Source: Pseudomonadota bacterium (lineage in GTDB: Bacteria > Pseudomonadota > Gammaproteobacteria > Burkholderiales > Burkholderiaceae_B). Taken from it: a stretch of DNA of 64,000 nucleotides. Positions 31,883 through 41,408 of the stretch are shown here, piece after piece. Under the pieces are notes generated by a model. It was not told where the DNA came from and ran no database searches. It saw nothing but the letters and a program-made list of their open reading frames with translations. A program made the translations under genes and the position numbers. The DNA lies in NCBI GenBank assembly GCA_023440825.1, contig JAEXRL010000030.1, forward strand, positions 301,651-365,650, given 5' to 3'. How positions within the stretch are numbered: the first letter of the stretch is position 1; each line of letters opens with the position of its first letter.

Positions 31883-34318
31883 ATGGCGTTTTTACGTTTT
31901 AGGGCAATTGCTCCAGTGCAGCGGGTGCTACTCACCAGTTTCATGGTGTGGGGGCTGCTGTGTGGAGCCTTGATGTGGACACTCGCTAGTCATGCCCAAA
32001 GCTATGACTGGGGGCTGGAGCGTGATCTGTTGGCGCAATTACAGACAGCGCAAGACGATGTGCGTGCCTTGCAAAAGCGCATAGAAAAAGATGAAGTTAT
32101 TCAACGTTTGGCCGACGCACAGCGCGCCGATGAGCAATTACAGGAAAGCCTTGAGTTAGCACGCCAGTCGGTGCGGCAACTAGAGCGGCGCAATCAAATT
32201 TTATCGGCGCGTCTGCAGGAAGTGGGCGAAGAGCAGCAGGGCCCCGAAGAGCACGATACCGTACGCCAGGAACGACGGCAATTGCAAAAGTCCATGGCGA
32301 CCTTACAAGCCGAATTACGTTTGGCTCGTTTGGTGCAGGTGGAAGCCAGTCAGGTCAGACAGCTTTTGCAGGAGGCACGGCAGCGTTACGACGGCGACAG
32401 GCGCTGGCGGCGCGAGCCCTCATTGCTGTTTATGCAATCTTGGCCTGAGCTGGCCGAATCGTGGCCAAACGACAAACTTAGCCTGCTCGCTTTTTATGAG
32501 CAATGGCAGGAAACCTGGAAAAAATACGACTGGCGCACCAGTGATGGATCTCTTTGGTTGCTAGTGGGCAGTGTGTTGCTCGGGGTATTGGTATTACGTA
32601 GTCTGCCTAGCTGGGCGGTGCGTCTGATTCCCGGTAGTCGTTTACGACGCTCGGCGCTAGCCTTGGCTAATCTAGTCGTATGGGCCAGCATGCTGGCGAT
32701 TGCGCTGCGGCAGATGGTCTTGTTATTACTAAGCCGGCCTGAACTGAGCAGCGCCCAAACGGAGTTGTTAGGTTTGCTTGTGGTGGCAAGCATGTTTAGC
32801 GCGGTGGGCGTGGGCGTATTACGTGCCGTGGTCTTGCAGCCCCGCAGTAGCTGGCGCTTATTGCCTTTATCGGATCGTACGTACAAGCGCTTACGCTGGT
32901 TTCCATGGTTATTTTTGCTCGCATTGCTATTGGATATCAGCACAGATATTTTTGATAGTGTCTTGGATGTCTCCACCACATTTAGTATTTCGGTGGAGTC
33001 CGTTTGTATTTTGGTTTATTTGCTGGTCTATGGCTATGGCTTTTGGGGTTTGCGCTCCGAGCACTTATGGCATGCGGCAGAACCTAGGCAAAGCATTTCC
33101 TGGATGCGCTGGGTGTATCGTGCCTTAGTCATATCGTATGTGGCCTCTTGGGTGGCGTATTTGGGCGGCTGGATTGGCCTAGCTGACGATATTTTGAGCC
33201 ACTTCCTTGGGCTGGTACTGATTTTAGGCGTTCTAGCCTATCTAATGACGAGCTTGCTGCAAGACATAAGCGATACCTTATTAACTTACGTACGTGCGCG
33301 TGCTGCGCCCGAGCCCTGGGCACAAGAGCGCAGCCGTGTGCAGGGGCAATGGATAATCGTATTGTTCGCCGTAGCGCGAGTGATGGTGTTGGGCTTGTGT
33401 GTGTGGCTGGTAAGCTCAGATTGGTTAGTGGCCCCACGTGAGCTCTTGGAGTCTGGTTTGGGCAGCGCCAGCGAGGCCTTGCGCTTAAGCGCTGTGCAAT
33501 GGCGTTTAGACTTGTGGCTGCTTGCCTTGGCCGTCATGGTGCTCGGGGTCTTTACCATTAATTTACTGCGTAACTGGCTAAGGCATCGTCTCATGCCCAC
33601 CAGTAATCTCGAACCTGGATTGCAGCGAGGCATAGTCGGCACCTTAACTTACACGGCCTATTTTGGCTTGCTGGTCATCAGCCTGACCATGTTAGGTGTG
33701 CCGGTTAACTCAGTAACGTGGATTTTCACTGCCTTAACGGTGGGGCTTGGTTTTGGTTTGCGTGGCATTGTGCAGAACTTGGCATCGGGCTTGGTGCTTA
33801 TGCTTGAGCGCCCCTTTAAAGTAGGTGATTGGGTCGAGGTTGAAGGCGGCGAGGGTAATGTGCGCGAAGTGCGCTTTCGAGCCACCTACGTGGAGCGCTT
33901 TGATCAATCCTTATTGGTGGTGCCTAACGCAGAAATGGTAGGGCGACCAGTACGTAACCTGACCTGGGACACCAGCTTGCCGGGAGCGGTGGATATTAAG
34001 TTGTTATTGCCCCTGGATGTGGATGCTGATTTGATTATGCAAATTTTGTTGGATGCTATCGAGGAACAGCCCGACATTCTTGCTGAACCTGCGCCACGTA
34101 TTTTTTGTGATGGTGTACAAGGTGATGGGCTGCTGTTTGGCGGTCGTTGCTTTATCAGTAATGTACGTCAGCAACGCGCCGTGCGTAGCAGCTTATTGTT
34201 AGGCGTGTTACGACGCTTGCGCAGTCATGGGATCAAACTGCAACAAACTCAGCATTGGGTAGGCGATATCGATGCTCTGCAGGCGGCTCAGGCACAGCAT
34301 GCTAGGCAAGATTTATAA
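31883..34318 (+). CDS. Large mechanosensitive channel, DUF3772-MscS family (second tandem copy)
   Basis: 811 residues from the ATG at 31883, one base after the previous stop, with AAGGTG just upstream. The architecture is that of the first copy: signal-anchor, periplasmic coiled-coil DUF3772 region (about 40-190), multiple membrane helices, then the MscS core (WIFTALTVGLGFGLRGIVQN, LASGLVLMLERPFKVGDWVE, then RFDQSLLVVPNAEMVGRPVR). The two copies align over their full length but differ clearly, so the duplication is old. Together they could form homo- or hetero-oligomeric channels. It converges on the HD-GYP gene with 27 bp between stops. Confidence 0.87.
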   Translation: MAFLRFRAIAPVQRVLLTSFMVWGLLCGALMWTLASHAQSYDWGLERDLLAQLQTAQDDVRALQKRIEKDEVIQRLADAQRADEQLQESLELARQSVRQLERRNQILSARLQEVGEEQQGPEEHDTVRQERRQLQKSMATLQAELRLARLVQVEASQVRQLLQEARQRYDGDRRWRREPSLLFMQSWPELAESWPNDKLSLLAFYEQWQETWKKYDWRTSDGSLWLLVGSVLLGVLVLRSLPSWAVRLIPGSRLRRSALALANLVVWASMLAIALRQMVLLLLSRPELSSAQTELLGLLVVASMFSAVGVGVLRAVVLQPRSSWRLLPLSDRTYKRLRWFPWLFLLALLLDISTDIFDSVLDVSTTFSISVESVCILVYLLVYGYGFWGLRSEHLWHAAEPRQSISWMRWVYRALVISYVASWVAYLGGWIGLADDILSHFLGLVLILGVLAYLMTSLLQDISDTLLTYVRARAAPEPWAQERSRVQGQWIIVLFAVARVMVLGLCVWLVSSDWLVAPRELLESGLGSASEALRLSAVQWRLDLWLLALAVMVLGVFTINLLRNWLRHRLMPTSNLEPGLQRGIVGTLTYTAYFGLLVISLTMLGVPVNSVTWIFTALTVGLGFGLRGIVQNLASGLVLMLERPFKVGDWVEVEGGEGNVREVRFRATYVERFDQSLLVVPNAEMVGRPVRNLTWDTSLPGAVDIKLLLPLDVDADLIMQILLDAIEEQPDILAEPAPRIFCDGVQGDGLLFGGRCFISNVRQQRAVRSSLLLGVLRRLRSHGIKLQQTQHWVGDIDALQAAQAQHARQDL

Positions 34319-34345
34319 GCATTCTTATGCCTGAGCCTTGCTAGC

Positions 34346-35377
34346 TTAGTGCTCGCTTGCAAGGCTGCCATACAAGGGGGCGCCTTCATCGGACCATTGT
34401 TGACGAATCTGTAGCATTTCTGGCAGGCAGTCATCCAGCAAATCGGTCAGCTTAGGTTCAAAGTGCTTGCCTGATTGTTCTTTGCAATAGAGCAGGGCTT
34501 CGTCTATAGACCACGCTCGCTTATACGGTCGTTCGCTGGTGAGCGCGTCAAAAACGTCTGCTAGGGCAATAATTCTGGCGGGTGCCGGAATGGCTTCTCC
34601 GCGTAAGCCAAAGGGGTAGCCTGTACCGTCCCATTTTTCGTGATGGTATAAGGCTATGGTGTGCGCTAGCTTAAGTAAGCCATGGCTATGTTCGCCCAGA
34701 ATCTGAGCGCCAATCACAGTGTGTTGACGCATAATATCCCATTCGTCCGGGGTCAGCTTGCCACGTTTTTGTAGTATGGCATCGGGCACGCCAATTTTTC
34801 CTATGTCATGCATGGGGGCGGCATGTAAAAGTTCTTCGGCTTTTTGAGCACTAAACCCAGCGCGTAAGGCCAAGATTTGGGCATAGTGGCTCATGCGTAT
34901 AACATGTCGCCCCGTTTCATTGTCTTTGTATTCCGCCGCAGCGCCCAGGCAGCGTATGATTTCCAGACGGCTGGCGCGTAGCTCATGTATCTTGATCAGT
35001 GATAAATGATTTTTTACCCTAGCTTGCAGTAAAGTGGGTTGTATCGGTTTATTAATGTAATCGACCGCACCTAGCTCAAAACCGTTGAGCTCATCTTGGG
35101 GCTGGGTTAAGGCCGTGACAAAAATGACAGGAATATGCTGAGTTTGTGGCGAAGCCTTTAAGCGGCGGCACACTCCGTAACCAGACATATTGGGCATCAT
35201 GATATCAAGCAGGATCAGATCGGGCTGTTCTTTCTCTGCGATATCCAGCGCGCTTTGACCATCTTTTGCGAACAACAAGCGGTAGTCTTTGTGCAGACAC
35301 TGTTGCAGTATCTGCAAATTGACTGGCTCATCGTCGACTAACAAAAGTTTGGAGCTTGCAGAAAAAGCGTGTGGCAT
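34346..35377 (-). CDS. Response regulator with HD-GYP phosphodiesterase domain
   Basis: 343 residues. REC domain at about 10-125 with phospho-acceptor Asp58 in LILLDIMMPNMSG. HD-GYP domain at about 150-330: HVIRMSHYAQILA, MHDIGKIGVPDAIL, the QHTVIGAQIL His, and HHEKWDGTGYPFGL carrying the GYP motif. Such proteins hydrolyse cyclic di-GMP under control of phosphorylation. The start lies two bases after the stop of the hybrid kinase, so the kinase and regulator are one operon. The GYP and HD residues are intact, so activity is expected. Outputs may be motility, biofilm or virulence changes, not determinable here. Confidence 0.9.
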   Translation of the reverse strand: MPHAFSASSKLLLVDDEPVNLQILQQCLHKDYRLLFAKDGQSALDIAEKEQPDLILLDIMMPNMSGYGVCRRLKASPQTQHIPVIFVTALTQPQDELNGFELGAVDYINKPIQPTLLQARVKNHLSLIKIHELRASRLEIIRCLGAAAEYKDNETGRHVIRMSHYAQILALRAGFSAQKAEELLHAAPMHDIGKIGVPDAILQKRGKLTPDEWDIMRQHTVIGAQILGEHSHGLLKLAHTIALYHHEKWDGTGYPFGLRGEAIPAPARIIALADVFDALTSERPYKRAWSIDEALLYCKEQSGKHFEPKLTDLLDDCLPEMLQIRQQWSDEGAPLYGSLASEH

Positions 35378-35379
35378 GA

Positions 35380-38340
35380 TTAGCCCTCAGTGGTGTCGGA
35401 ATATGCCTCAATTTGCGCGTGCAAGCGTGATAAAAGCTCACAGGCTTGCTGGAAGTTGAAATCATCCAAAGCATGGCGCAGGGCTGAGGCATAAGTGTAT
35501 AGCTGATTTTGCTGTAAGTATCGTTCTGTGGTTTTCAGCGAGCTGTCCTGAATCTCGTGGCCTTTCAGGTGATGGATTAAATCCTGAATGGCGATCAGCA
35601 CTTGTGCACGGCTTATTTTCACTGGGTCCCCGCTCGGTACATCGTCGGCGGGTGCGATGTTCTGTAAAAGTTGACTTATTTGATTGAGCTGTTGCTGTAA
35701 ACGGGCAATGTCACTTAAGCTTTGGCTGACATCACCCTGGCGTATTCTTTGCTCTATACGTCTGGCCAGATGACTTGTAGTTTCTAAGCCTAGGTTTGCC
35801 GTTGCGCCCGCAATACCGTGCAGGCTGGCAAGCAGCGCTTCCCAGTTGGGTTGGTTGGTATAGACCTCCATCAGAGGGTAGCGGTGATCAATTTCTTGTA
35901 AGAACGAAACAATCGCGCGCTGGAGTCGTTCCACCGTCCCCCATAGTGCAGCGCCTTGTGCCCAGTTAATCAACTCATTCGGATCGTAATACTCGGCAAT
36001 GTGACGAGTCAGTGCGCTGTTGTGCTCAGGCGTATTAAGCATCAGAACGCGGTGCATTTCAGCGTATAAGTGATGTATGTTGAGCGGTTTGCTGGTGAAG
36101 CCGTTCATACCAGCTTCTTGTGCTGCGCGCTGATCCGCTTGCATCACGCTGGCCGTCAAGGCAATAAAGGGAATAGGGTGGCGTTTTTGTTTACGTTCTT
36201 GTTCGCGCCATCGGCGGGTGGCTTCCAGACCGTCCATGTCTGGCATATGGACATCCATGAGCACCAGATCGAATCTGTGTTTTTCCAGCAATTGTAGTGC
36301 TTCTTTTCCTGACTGGGCGCATGTGATGGTGTGACCTGACTGCTCCAAATACAGTTCAGTCAGCTCCAGGTTTAATGGCAAATCGTCCACCAGCAAGATA
36401 TCTAAGGCAGGCAAGGTGGATCGAATAGTTGCGCGCTGGTCTTCTGTCTGAGTGGTGCTCAGTAAGGGGATGCTAGCAACGAATTCACTGCCTTGATTCA
36501 GTGCGCTATTCACATGCAGTTGACCGTGCATGGCCTCAATAAGCTGGTGCACGATGGTAATACCCAGGCCAGTGCCTCCAAAGCGGCGACTAATAGAGCT
36601 ATCCGCTTGGGCAAAGGGCTGGAATACGCGTTCCAGTTGCTCTTGCGTCATGCCTATGCCGGTGTCACTGACACTAATTACCACTCCGTCATTTCTACAT
36701 TTCACGCTAAGGTGTACATGACCTTTTTCAGTGAATTTAATGGCATTGCCAAGTAAGTTATTAAGTATTTGCTGAATTCTTAATGGATCGCCTAGATAGT
36801 GATCGGCCAAATTGGGGTCTAGCTCCATGCCAAATTGCAGTTCTTTGGATTGAGCAATTAAACGCATGGACGCATACACTTGCTGACACAGGTTCTTGAG
36901 AGAAAAACTGACTTCCTCTAGCATGAATGAACCACGCTCTAATTTGGTGCTGTCTAAAATATCGTTAAGTAATGCCAATAAGGATTTGGCAGAATCATGG
37001 ATAATATGTAGATGGCGAGAAGTAGTCGGTTTTTTTTCTTCTTTTAATAAAATTTCACTGAAACCCAGAATGGCATTTAATGGGGTGCGCAGCTCGTGGC
37101 TGATATTGGCCAGAAACAGTGTTTTGACTTGTGCGTCCGCTTCGGCTTGTTGAGCGGCGGCCAGAAGTGAGTCTGCCATTTTTCTGTAACGACTAATGTC
37201 GCTCAGGATAATAACGAACACCGTATTTGTTAAGCGAGTCACCAAACCCGTAAACATGCGCATGGGGATTTGTCGTCCACCACGGTGTCGACCCATTACC
37301 TCTGTGCTCCGATGCGGTTTGTGACGTGTTTGATCGTTAAGCAAACGCTGTAACTGCATAGCGTGTTTATGGTAGTCAGGTTCGCTAATCAGTTGCTCTA
37401 AGGTTTGCCCTTGGATACTACTGGGTGGCCAGCCAAACAGCATTTCAGCCGCCAGATTAGAGCTTAAGATTTTTCCCTGTTCATCTAGAGTAAAGATGGC
37501 ATCGCTGGTGGTATCGAATATGGCGCGTATGCGCGACTCACTGCTTTCCAAACGCTGATACAAAGAACGGTAACGTATCAGGGTATTGGACGAGACGACT
37601 AAAACAATAATAGCGAAAGTGAACGACGACAGCGCGATAGAGGCGTAGGTCGTGTTGAACATGATGACATCGATACTTTCGTTGTTGTCACCGATAAAGC
37701 GTGCCGAGATCATGCCTACATAATGCAGGCCTGAAATGGCCAGCCCCATAAGCACTGCACTAATAATGATGCGGGTGCGCGCGCTAAGCCTGAATTGCGG
37801 CAGATGAAAACGTATGCCTAATGCGAAGGTGGCTAGCACCACAGCGATCAGGATAGACAAGAAAAAGGAATAGGGTTCGTAGCGAAGTACGGCAGCCATG
37901 CGCATGGCACTCATGCCGCTGTAGTGCATCACCGCGATGCCCATGGCGATAAGCACTCCTCCTAGGAGTAACTGCGAGCGGTTGGTGCTGTGGCGTGATA
38001 ATAATTGTAAGGCTACCCAGGACGCGCCTAAGCTAGGCACCATGGAAAGCAGGGTAGTGGCCGGGTCATAGTAAACAGGCGTACATAGTTCAAAAGACAG
38101 CATGCCAATAAAATGCATGCTCCAGATGCCCACACCTAAGGCGATGGTGCCAGAAATTATGGCGATATGCCTGTGTAAACGTCGCGTGGCTACACGAGCG
38201 ATGTGAGCCGTTTGCAATGCCATGCCGGACGCAAACACCGCCATCAACAATGACAGAGCGACCAATGTCATGTTGTAAGAGCCCATTACATAAGGCGCGG
38301 TGTAATCGGAGGAGATAAAAAATGTATCTAAAAAGGGCAT
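35380..38340 (-). CDS. MHYT-PAS hybrid sensor histidine kinase with REC and HPt domains
   Basis: 986 residues from the ATG at 38340; an upstream TTG is not favoured. Seven-helix MHYT sensor at the N-terminus with MHFIGM (about 75-80), MHYSGM and a variant LHYVGM. A PAS domain follows (residues about 265-375, IFDTTSDAIFTLDEQG), then HisKA with the phospho-His in FLANISHELRTPLNAIL, a HATPase with DTGIGMTQEQLERVFQPF and GGTGLGITIV, a REC domain with Asp in DLVLMDVHMPDMDGLEATRR, and an HPt-like domain with LHGIAGATANLG. The MHYT module is proposed to sense a gas or metal ligand via copper-binding His/Met. The phosphorelay probably ends on the HD-GYP protein. The kinase gene ends two bases before the regulator. 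Confidence 0.9.
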   Translation of the reverse strand: MPFLDTFFISSDYTAPYVMGSYNMTLVALSLLMAVFASGMALQTAHIARVATRRLHRHIAIISGTIALGVGIWSMHFIGMLSFELCTPVYYDPATTLLSMVPSLGASWVALQLLSRHSTNRSQLLLGGVLIAMGIAVMHYSGMSAMRMAAVLRYEPYSFFLSILIAVVLATFALGIRFHLPQFRLSARTRIIISAVLMGLAISGLHYVGMISARFIGDNNESIDVIMFNTTYASIALSSFTFAIIVLVVSSNTLIRYRSLYQRLESSESRIRAIFDTTSDAIFTLDEQGKILSSNLAAEMLFGWPPSSIQGQTLEQLISEPDYHKHAMQLQRLLNDQTRHKPHRSTEVMGRHRGGRQIPMRMFTGLVTRLTNTVFVIILSDISRYRKMADSLLAAAQQAEADAQVKTLFLANISHELRTPLNAILGFSEILLKEEKKPTTSRHLHIIHDSAKSLLALLNDILDSTKLERGSFMLEEVSFSLKNLCQQVYASMRLIAQSKELQFGMELDPNLADHYLGDPLRIQQILNNLLGNAIKFTEKGHVHLSVKCRNDGVVISVSDTGIGMTQEQLERVFQPFAQADSSISRRFGGTGLGITIVHQLIEAMHGQLHVNSALNQGSEFVASIPLLSTTQTEDQRATIRSTLPALDILLVDDLPLNLELTELYLEQSGHTITCAQSGKEALQLLEKHRFDLVLMDVHMPDMDGLEATRRWREQERKQKRHPIPFIALTASVMQADQRAAQEAGMNGFTSKPLNIHHLYAEMHRVLMLNTPEHNSALTRHIAEYYDPNELINWAQGAALWGTVERLQRAIVSFLQEIDHRYPLMEVYTNQPNWEALLASLHGIAGATANLGLETTSHLARRIEQRIRQGDVSQSLSDIARLQQQLNQISQLLQNIAPADDVPSGDPVKISRAQVLIAIQDLIHHLKGHEIQDSSLKTTERYLQQNQLYTYASALRHALDDFNFQQACELLSRLHAQIEAYSDTTEG

Positions 38341-38414
38341 GGCTAACAAAGATTATTGGGCTGTACGTGAAGGTGGGTCACTCATATTGAGCTAATGAGC
38401 ACATTGAAAACACC

Positions 38415-38440
38415 CAAGACGGGCGTACCCGCCTTGTTTT
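38415..38440. terminator. Weak candidate terminator between mgtE and the hybrid kinase gene
   Basis: CAAG-A-CGGG (38415-38423) pairs with CCCG-C-CTTG (38428-38436) around a CGTA loop, with one A/C mismatch, followed on the + strand by TTTT. Both flanking genes run on the minus strand, where only a scattered T-rich tail follows, so its direction is doubtful. Confidence 0.35.
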
Positions 38441-38546
38441 ATTCAGCACTTCATTTGGAGCTATGCTTTTAAGCTTTATAACACTTTAGTTTGTTTAATA
38501 ACGTAATGTTTCAGCTTTTGTGTAATTATTTGTCTTAAAAATGGCT

Positions 38547-39887
38547 TTATAGTAACGTTCCTGTCAGAATTAACGCCGCAACCGAGAAATAAATAACTAA
38601 ACCTAGCACGTCCACGAGTGTGGCCACTAGGGGCGCTGAAGCACTGGCCGGATCAAAGCCCACGCGTTGCAACAGAAAAGGCAGCATAGAGCCTATGCAC
38701 GAACCAAAGGTAACTATCCCTATTAAGGCAAACCAGATAGTGAACGCGATCAGCAGTGAGTGCTCGCCGTAGTCGTACAGGCCGGTGTGCTGCCAGACTT
38801 CTATACGGAAAAAACCAATCGCGCCCAGCAAGGTACCCAGCACTATGCCCATGGGAAGCTCCCGGATCAGCACACGCCACCAGTCACGCACACGCACATC
38901 GCCTAAAGCCAGCCCCCGTATGAGTAAAGATGTAGCCTGTGAGCCGGAGTTACCGCCCGAGCTCATGATCAGGGGAATAAACATGGCCAGAACGACGGCT
39001 TTTTCCAGTTGAAATTCGTAGTACTGCATGGCACTGGCAGTGAGCATTTCACCTAGAAACAGTGCTGCCAGCCAGCCCCCACGTTTACGTATCATGACCC
39101 AGAAACCTGCCTGTAAATAAGGCATGCCGATATGCTCCGCCCCACCAAAGCGGTTCATATCCTCGGCGGCAGCGTCCATCAAGGTGTCGATCACGTCGTC
39201 CACCGTGACAATACCAATGATCACATGTTCCTCATCGACCACAGGCACGGCCAAATAGTCGTGTCTACGGATAATTTGAGCCACTTCCTCTTTGTCGGTC
39301 ATGGCATGTACCACGACGGGGGATTGGCCTTCCCAAAGCTCGGTCAGGGCGGCCTGGGGGTCGGCACAGACGAGCTTGCGCAAGGGAATAACGAATTGCA
39401 GTTGTTGTTCTTTGTTCACTACATAAATGGCATAAACCGTTTCGCGCGTGCTTTCGACTTCGCGAATATGTTGCAGCGTACGCTCTACCGTCCAGCTAAT
39501 GGGTACTTGTAAAAACTCGGTGGTCATGATGCCACCTGCCGTATCGGCGGGATAATGCATCAGCCGCAGAACGGAGCTGCGAGTAGGCTGACTTAAGTGC
39601 GATAAGATGCGCTCCTGATCTTTGTGTTCCAGACTTTGGAGCAGGTCGGCAAAACGGTCTTCTGCCAGCGTTTCCAGAATTTGCCAGCGTTTATGTAAGG
39701 CCAGATCAAGCAGCATCGTGGCTGCGTGGCGTAGCTCGGGCCTTTCCAGCACCAAAATCAAATTCACGTCATCCAACTGGCGAGCAGCGTCTAGGGCGGT
39801 TTCTGTGTCCAGTTGATTCAGGGCCTCAACCAGATCAGCTGGGTGAGTAAGCTGGCGTTGAGCGATGAGTGTGGAATGGTCAAGCAT
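38547..39887 (-). CDS. mgtE: Magnesium transporter MgtE
   Basis: 446 residues. A superhelical N-domain (about 1-130) and two CBS domains (about 130-255, with IVTVDDVIDTLMDAAAEDMN) control gating by Mg2+; five membrane helices form the pore, where PLIMSSGGNSGSQATSLLIR is the family signature. Mg2+ (and Co2+) enter down the membrane potential. The start MLDHSTLIAQRQL has the usual MgtE opening. Length matches the family (about 450). It is divergent from the CnbZ-like gene with 279 bp between starts. I saw no M-box-like structure in that gap, but did not fold it. Confidence 0.93.
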   Translation of the reverse strand: MLDHSTLIAQRQLTHPADLVEALNQLDTETALDAARQLDDVNLILVLERPELRHAATMLLDLALHKRWQILETLAEDRFADLLQSLEHKDQERILSHLSQPTRSSVLRLMHYPADTAGGIMTTEFLQVPISWTVERTLQHIREVESTRETVYAIYVVNKEQQLQFVIPLRKLVCADPQAALTELWEGQSPVVVHAMTDKEEVAQIIRRHDYLAVPVVDEEHVIIGIVTVDDVIDTLMDAAAEDMNRFGGAEHIGMPYLQAGFWVMIRKRGGWLAALFLGEMLTASAMQYYEFQLEKAVVLAMFIPLIMSSGGNSGSQATSLLIRGLALGDVRVRDWWRVLIRELPMGIVLGTLLGAIGFFRIEVWQHTGLYDYGEHSLLIAFTIWFALIGIVTFGSCIGSMLPFLLQRVGFDPASASAPLVATLVDVLGLVIYFSVAALILTGTLL

Positions 39888-40166
39888 AGGCGTAGAGCTC
39901 CGTTTGGCTATGTGCTGGGGCGGATGTGCGTGGCCAGTGTTTGCCGTCTAGGGCTACTGGCCGGCGCTCACCATTGTAAACAAGCTGTTATTTTTCTTGT
40001 TGCCCGATTCTTAATTGTGGGCGTAACGTTGTTATGCAGATAAAGTAACGGGGTGCGCCTTGCTGTGCTCTGGTTTGTCTGGCAGGGGTGCTATAGTGTC
40101 TTTCTTTATGGCTTTTAAGGCTAAACGGCATTCTTGTCGGAGTGCCTATTTTGTACAGAGAACAGC

Positions 40167-40928
40167 ATGAGCAAGAGCATCGTATTTGAACAAGGCAATT
40201 ATCGTTTCGTGCCTACCGGAGTAAGTCGTTATTCAGCCGGCGTGGCAGCGCAACCCGGCTATGAAATTTGCAGGGTCGTGTTTTCCGAAGTCTTGCCGGT
40301 AAAAGAGGGGTTTGAATTAATTAAAGCTGTGCTCGAGGCTGAAGAGCGCCCCTTAACGGCCTTATGTGCTTGTGAGTTACGTTCGCCCGAACCCTCTAGT
40401 AATGAGGCGTTTGCCGCGTTTAATGAAATCTATAGCCAGACCTTGATAGAGTGGGGCTTAATTGATGAGCACAACCCTGTTGCTCGCTCTAATGTGTCCC
40501 CGGTACTGGATGCACCGGATGAGCCTGGGTTTTACGCCTTTAGCTATACCGTTGAGTCCGATATGGATTACGACACCTTTGTGATTGCTGGTAGCTGCGA
40601 AGTACCTGAAGGGCCGGGTGATTACCGAGAGAATATCGTCGCCTATCAGGACACCAGTGATGCGGGCATGCTTAAAAAAGCACAGTGGGTGTTAGGTGAG
40701 ATGGAACGCCGCCTTAAGGTGCTGGGTTTTGACTGGGACGACTGTACCGCTACGCAAGTGTATACCAAGCATAATGTGTACCCGTTTTTAGCCAGTGAGC
40801 TGGGGCGTCGTGGTGCCATCGCCAAGGGCTTGACTTGGAACTATGTGCGTCCTCCCGTTCAGGACCTAGAGTACGAGATGGACTGTCGTCGCGTAATGAA
40901 TGAGCGTGTACTGGTGGTGGACGAGTAA
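40167..40928 (+). CDS. RidA-superfamily protein resembling 2-amino-5-chloromuconate deaminase CnbZ
   Basis: 253 residues from the ATG at 40167; a TTG at 40134 is the only earlier start. The N-terminal half has NYRFVPTGVSRYSAGVAAQP and a CACELRSPEPSS segment; the C-terminal half repeats a RidA-like fold with VLGEMERRLKVLGFDWDDCT, TQVYTKHNVYPFL and the end MDCRRVMNERVLVVDE. This arrangement is what I recall of CnbZ-like deaminases in chloronitrobenzene degraders. Related proteins occur widely without aromatic genes, as here, where neighbours are mgtE and dtd, so a general housekeeping hydrolase or deaminase role is as likely. Family assignment is moderate, substrate unknown. Confidence 0.65.
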   Translation: MSKSIVFEQGNYRFVPTGVSRYSAGVAAQPGYEICRVVFSEVLPVKEGFELIKAVLEAEERPLTALCACELRSPEPSSNEAFAAFNEIYSQTLIEWGLIDEHNPVARSNVSPVLDAPDEPGFYAFSYTVESDMDYDTFVIAGSCEVPEGPGDYRENIVAYQDTSDAGMLKKAQWVLGEMERRLKVLGFDWDDCTATQVYTKHNVYPFLASELGRRGAIAKGLTWNYVRPPVQDLEYEMDCRRVMNERVLVVDE

Positions 40929-40943
40929 GACCGCCTAGCTAAC

Positions 40944-41384
40944 TTAGTGAATATCTAGCGGTATGGTGACAGGTCCGTCGTTCACCAGATGGACCTGCAT
41001 ATCTGCCGCAAAGATTCCGTGCTGTACTTTGCCCAGACGAAAACGGGCCAGATCAATTAAATAGTGAAACAGATCCTTAGCCAGCTCGGGGGGAGCCGCC
41101 CGGCTAAAACCGGGTCGTGTGCCGCGACTCGTATCGGCCGCTAGGGTGAACTGGCTGACCAGCAAGAGTTCGCCCGCCGTTTGCTCCAGGTTAAGATTCA
41201 TTTTCCCATCGGCATCTGAAAAAATCCGTAGCTTCAGTAACTTATCCAGTAATTGCTCGGCATGTGCGCGCTCGTCCTGAGGTTCTGCACAAACTAGCAC
41301 CAGCATGCCAGCCTGGATACGTGCCACCTGTTCTTGTCCTACCATTACGTGAGCTTGGGTAACGCGCTGAATAAGTGCTTTCAT
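40944..41384 (-). CDS. dtd: D-aminoacyl-tRNA deacylase
   Basis: 146 residues, the family's usual length (about 145). Removes D-amino acids, and glycine from tRNA-Ala, from mischarged tRNAs. MKALIQRVTQAHVMV opens the protein; the active-site SQFTLAADTSRGTRPGF carries the Gly-Ser-Gln/Phe-type motif and GPVTIPLDI is the second conserved motif that completes the chiral pocket of the dimer. It lies 24 bp downstream of the SMR gene on the same strand, probably one transcript. The stop is 15 bp from the convergent CnbZ-like gene. Confidence 0.95.
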   Translation of the reverse strand: MKALIQRVTQAHVMVGQEQVARIQAGMLVLVCAEPQDERAHAEQLLDKLLKLRIFSDADGKMNLNLEQTAGELLLVSQFTLAADTSRGTRPGFSRAAPPELAKDLFHYLIDLARFRLGKVQHGIFAADMQVHLVNDGPVTIPLDIH

Positions 41385-41408
41385 AATCTGGGTAAACTAG
41401 GTGTTGAG

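Noticed and set aside
34334..34366. Terminator between the second MscS gene and the HD-GYP gene
   Set aside because: An 8-bp stem (AGCCTTGC/GCAAGGCT) exists, but the loop is 17 bases and no T run follows on either strand.
39888..40166. Mg2+ riboswitch (M-box) upstream of mgtE
   Set aside because: No extended conserved leader pattern was recognisable by eye in the 279-bp gap, and M-boxes are mainly found in Firmicutes.
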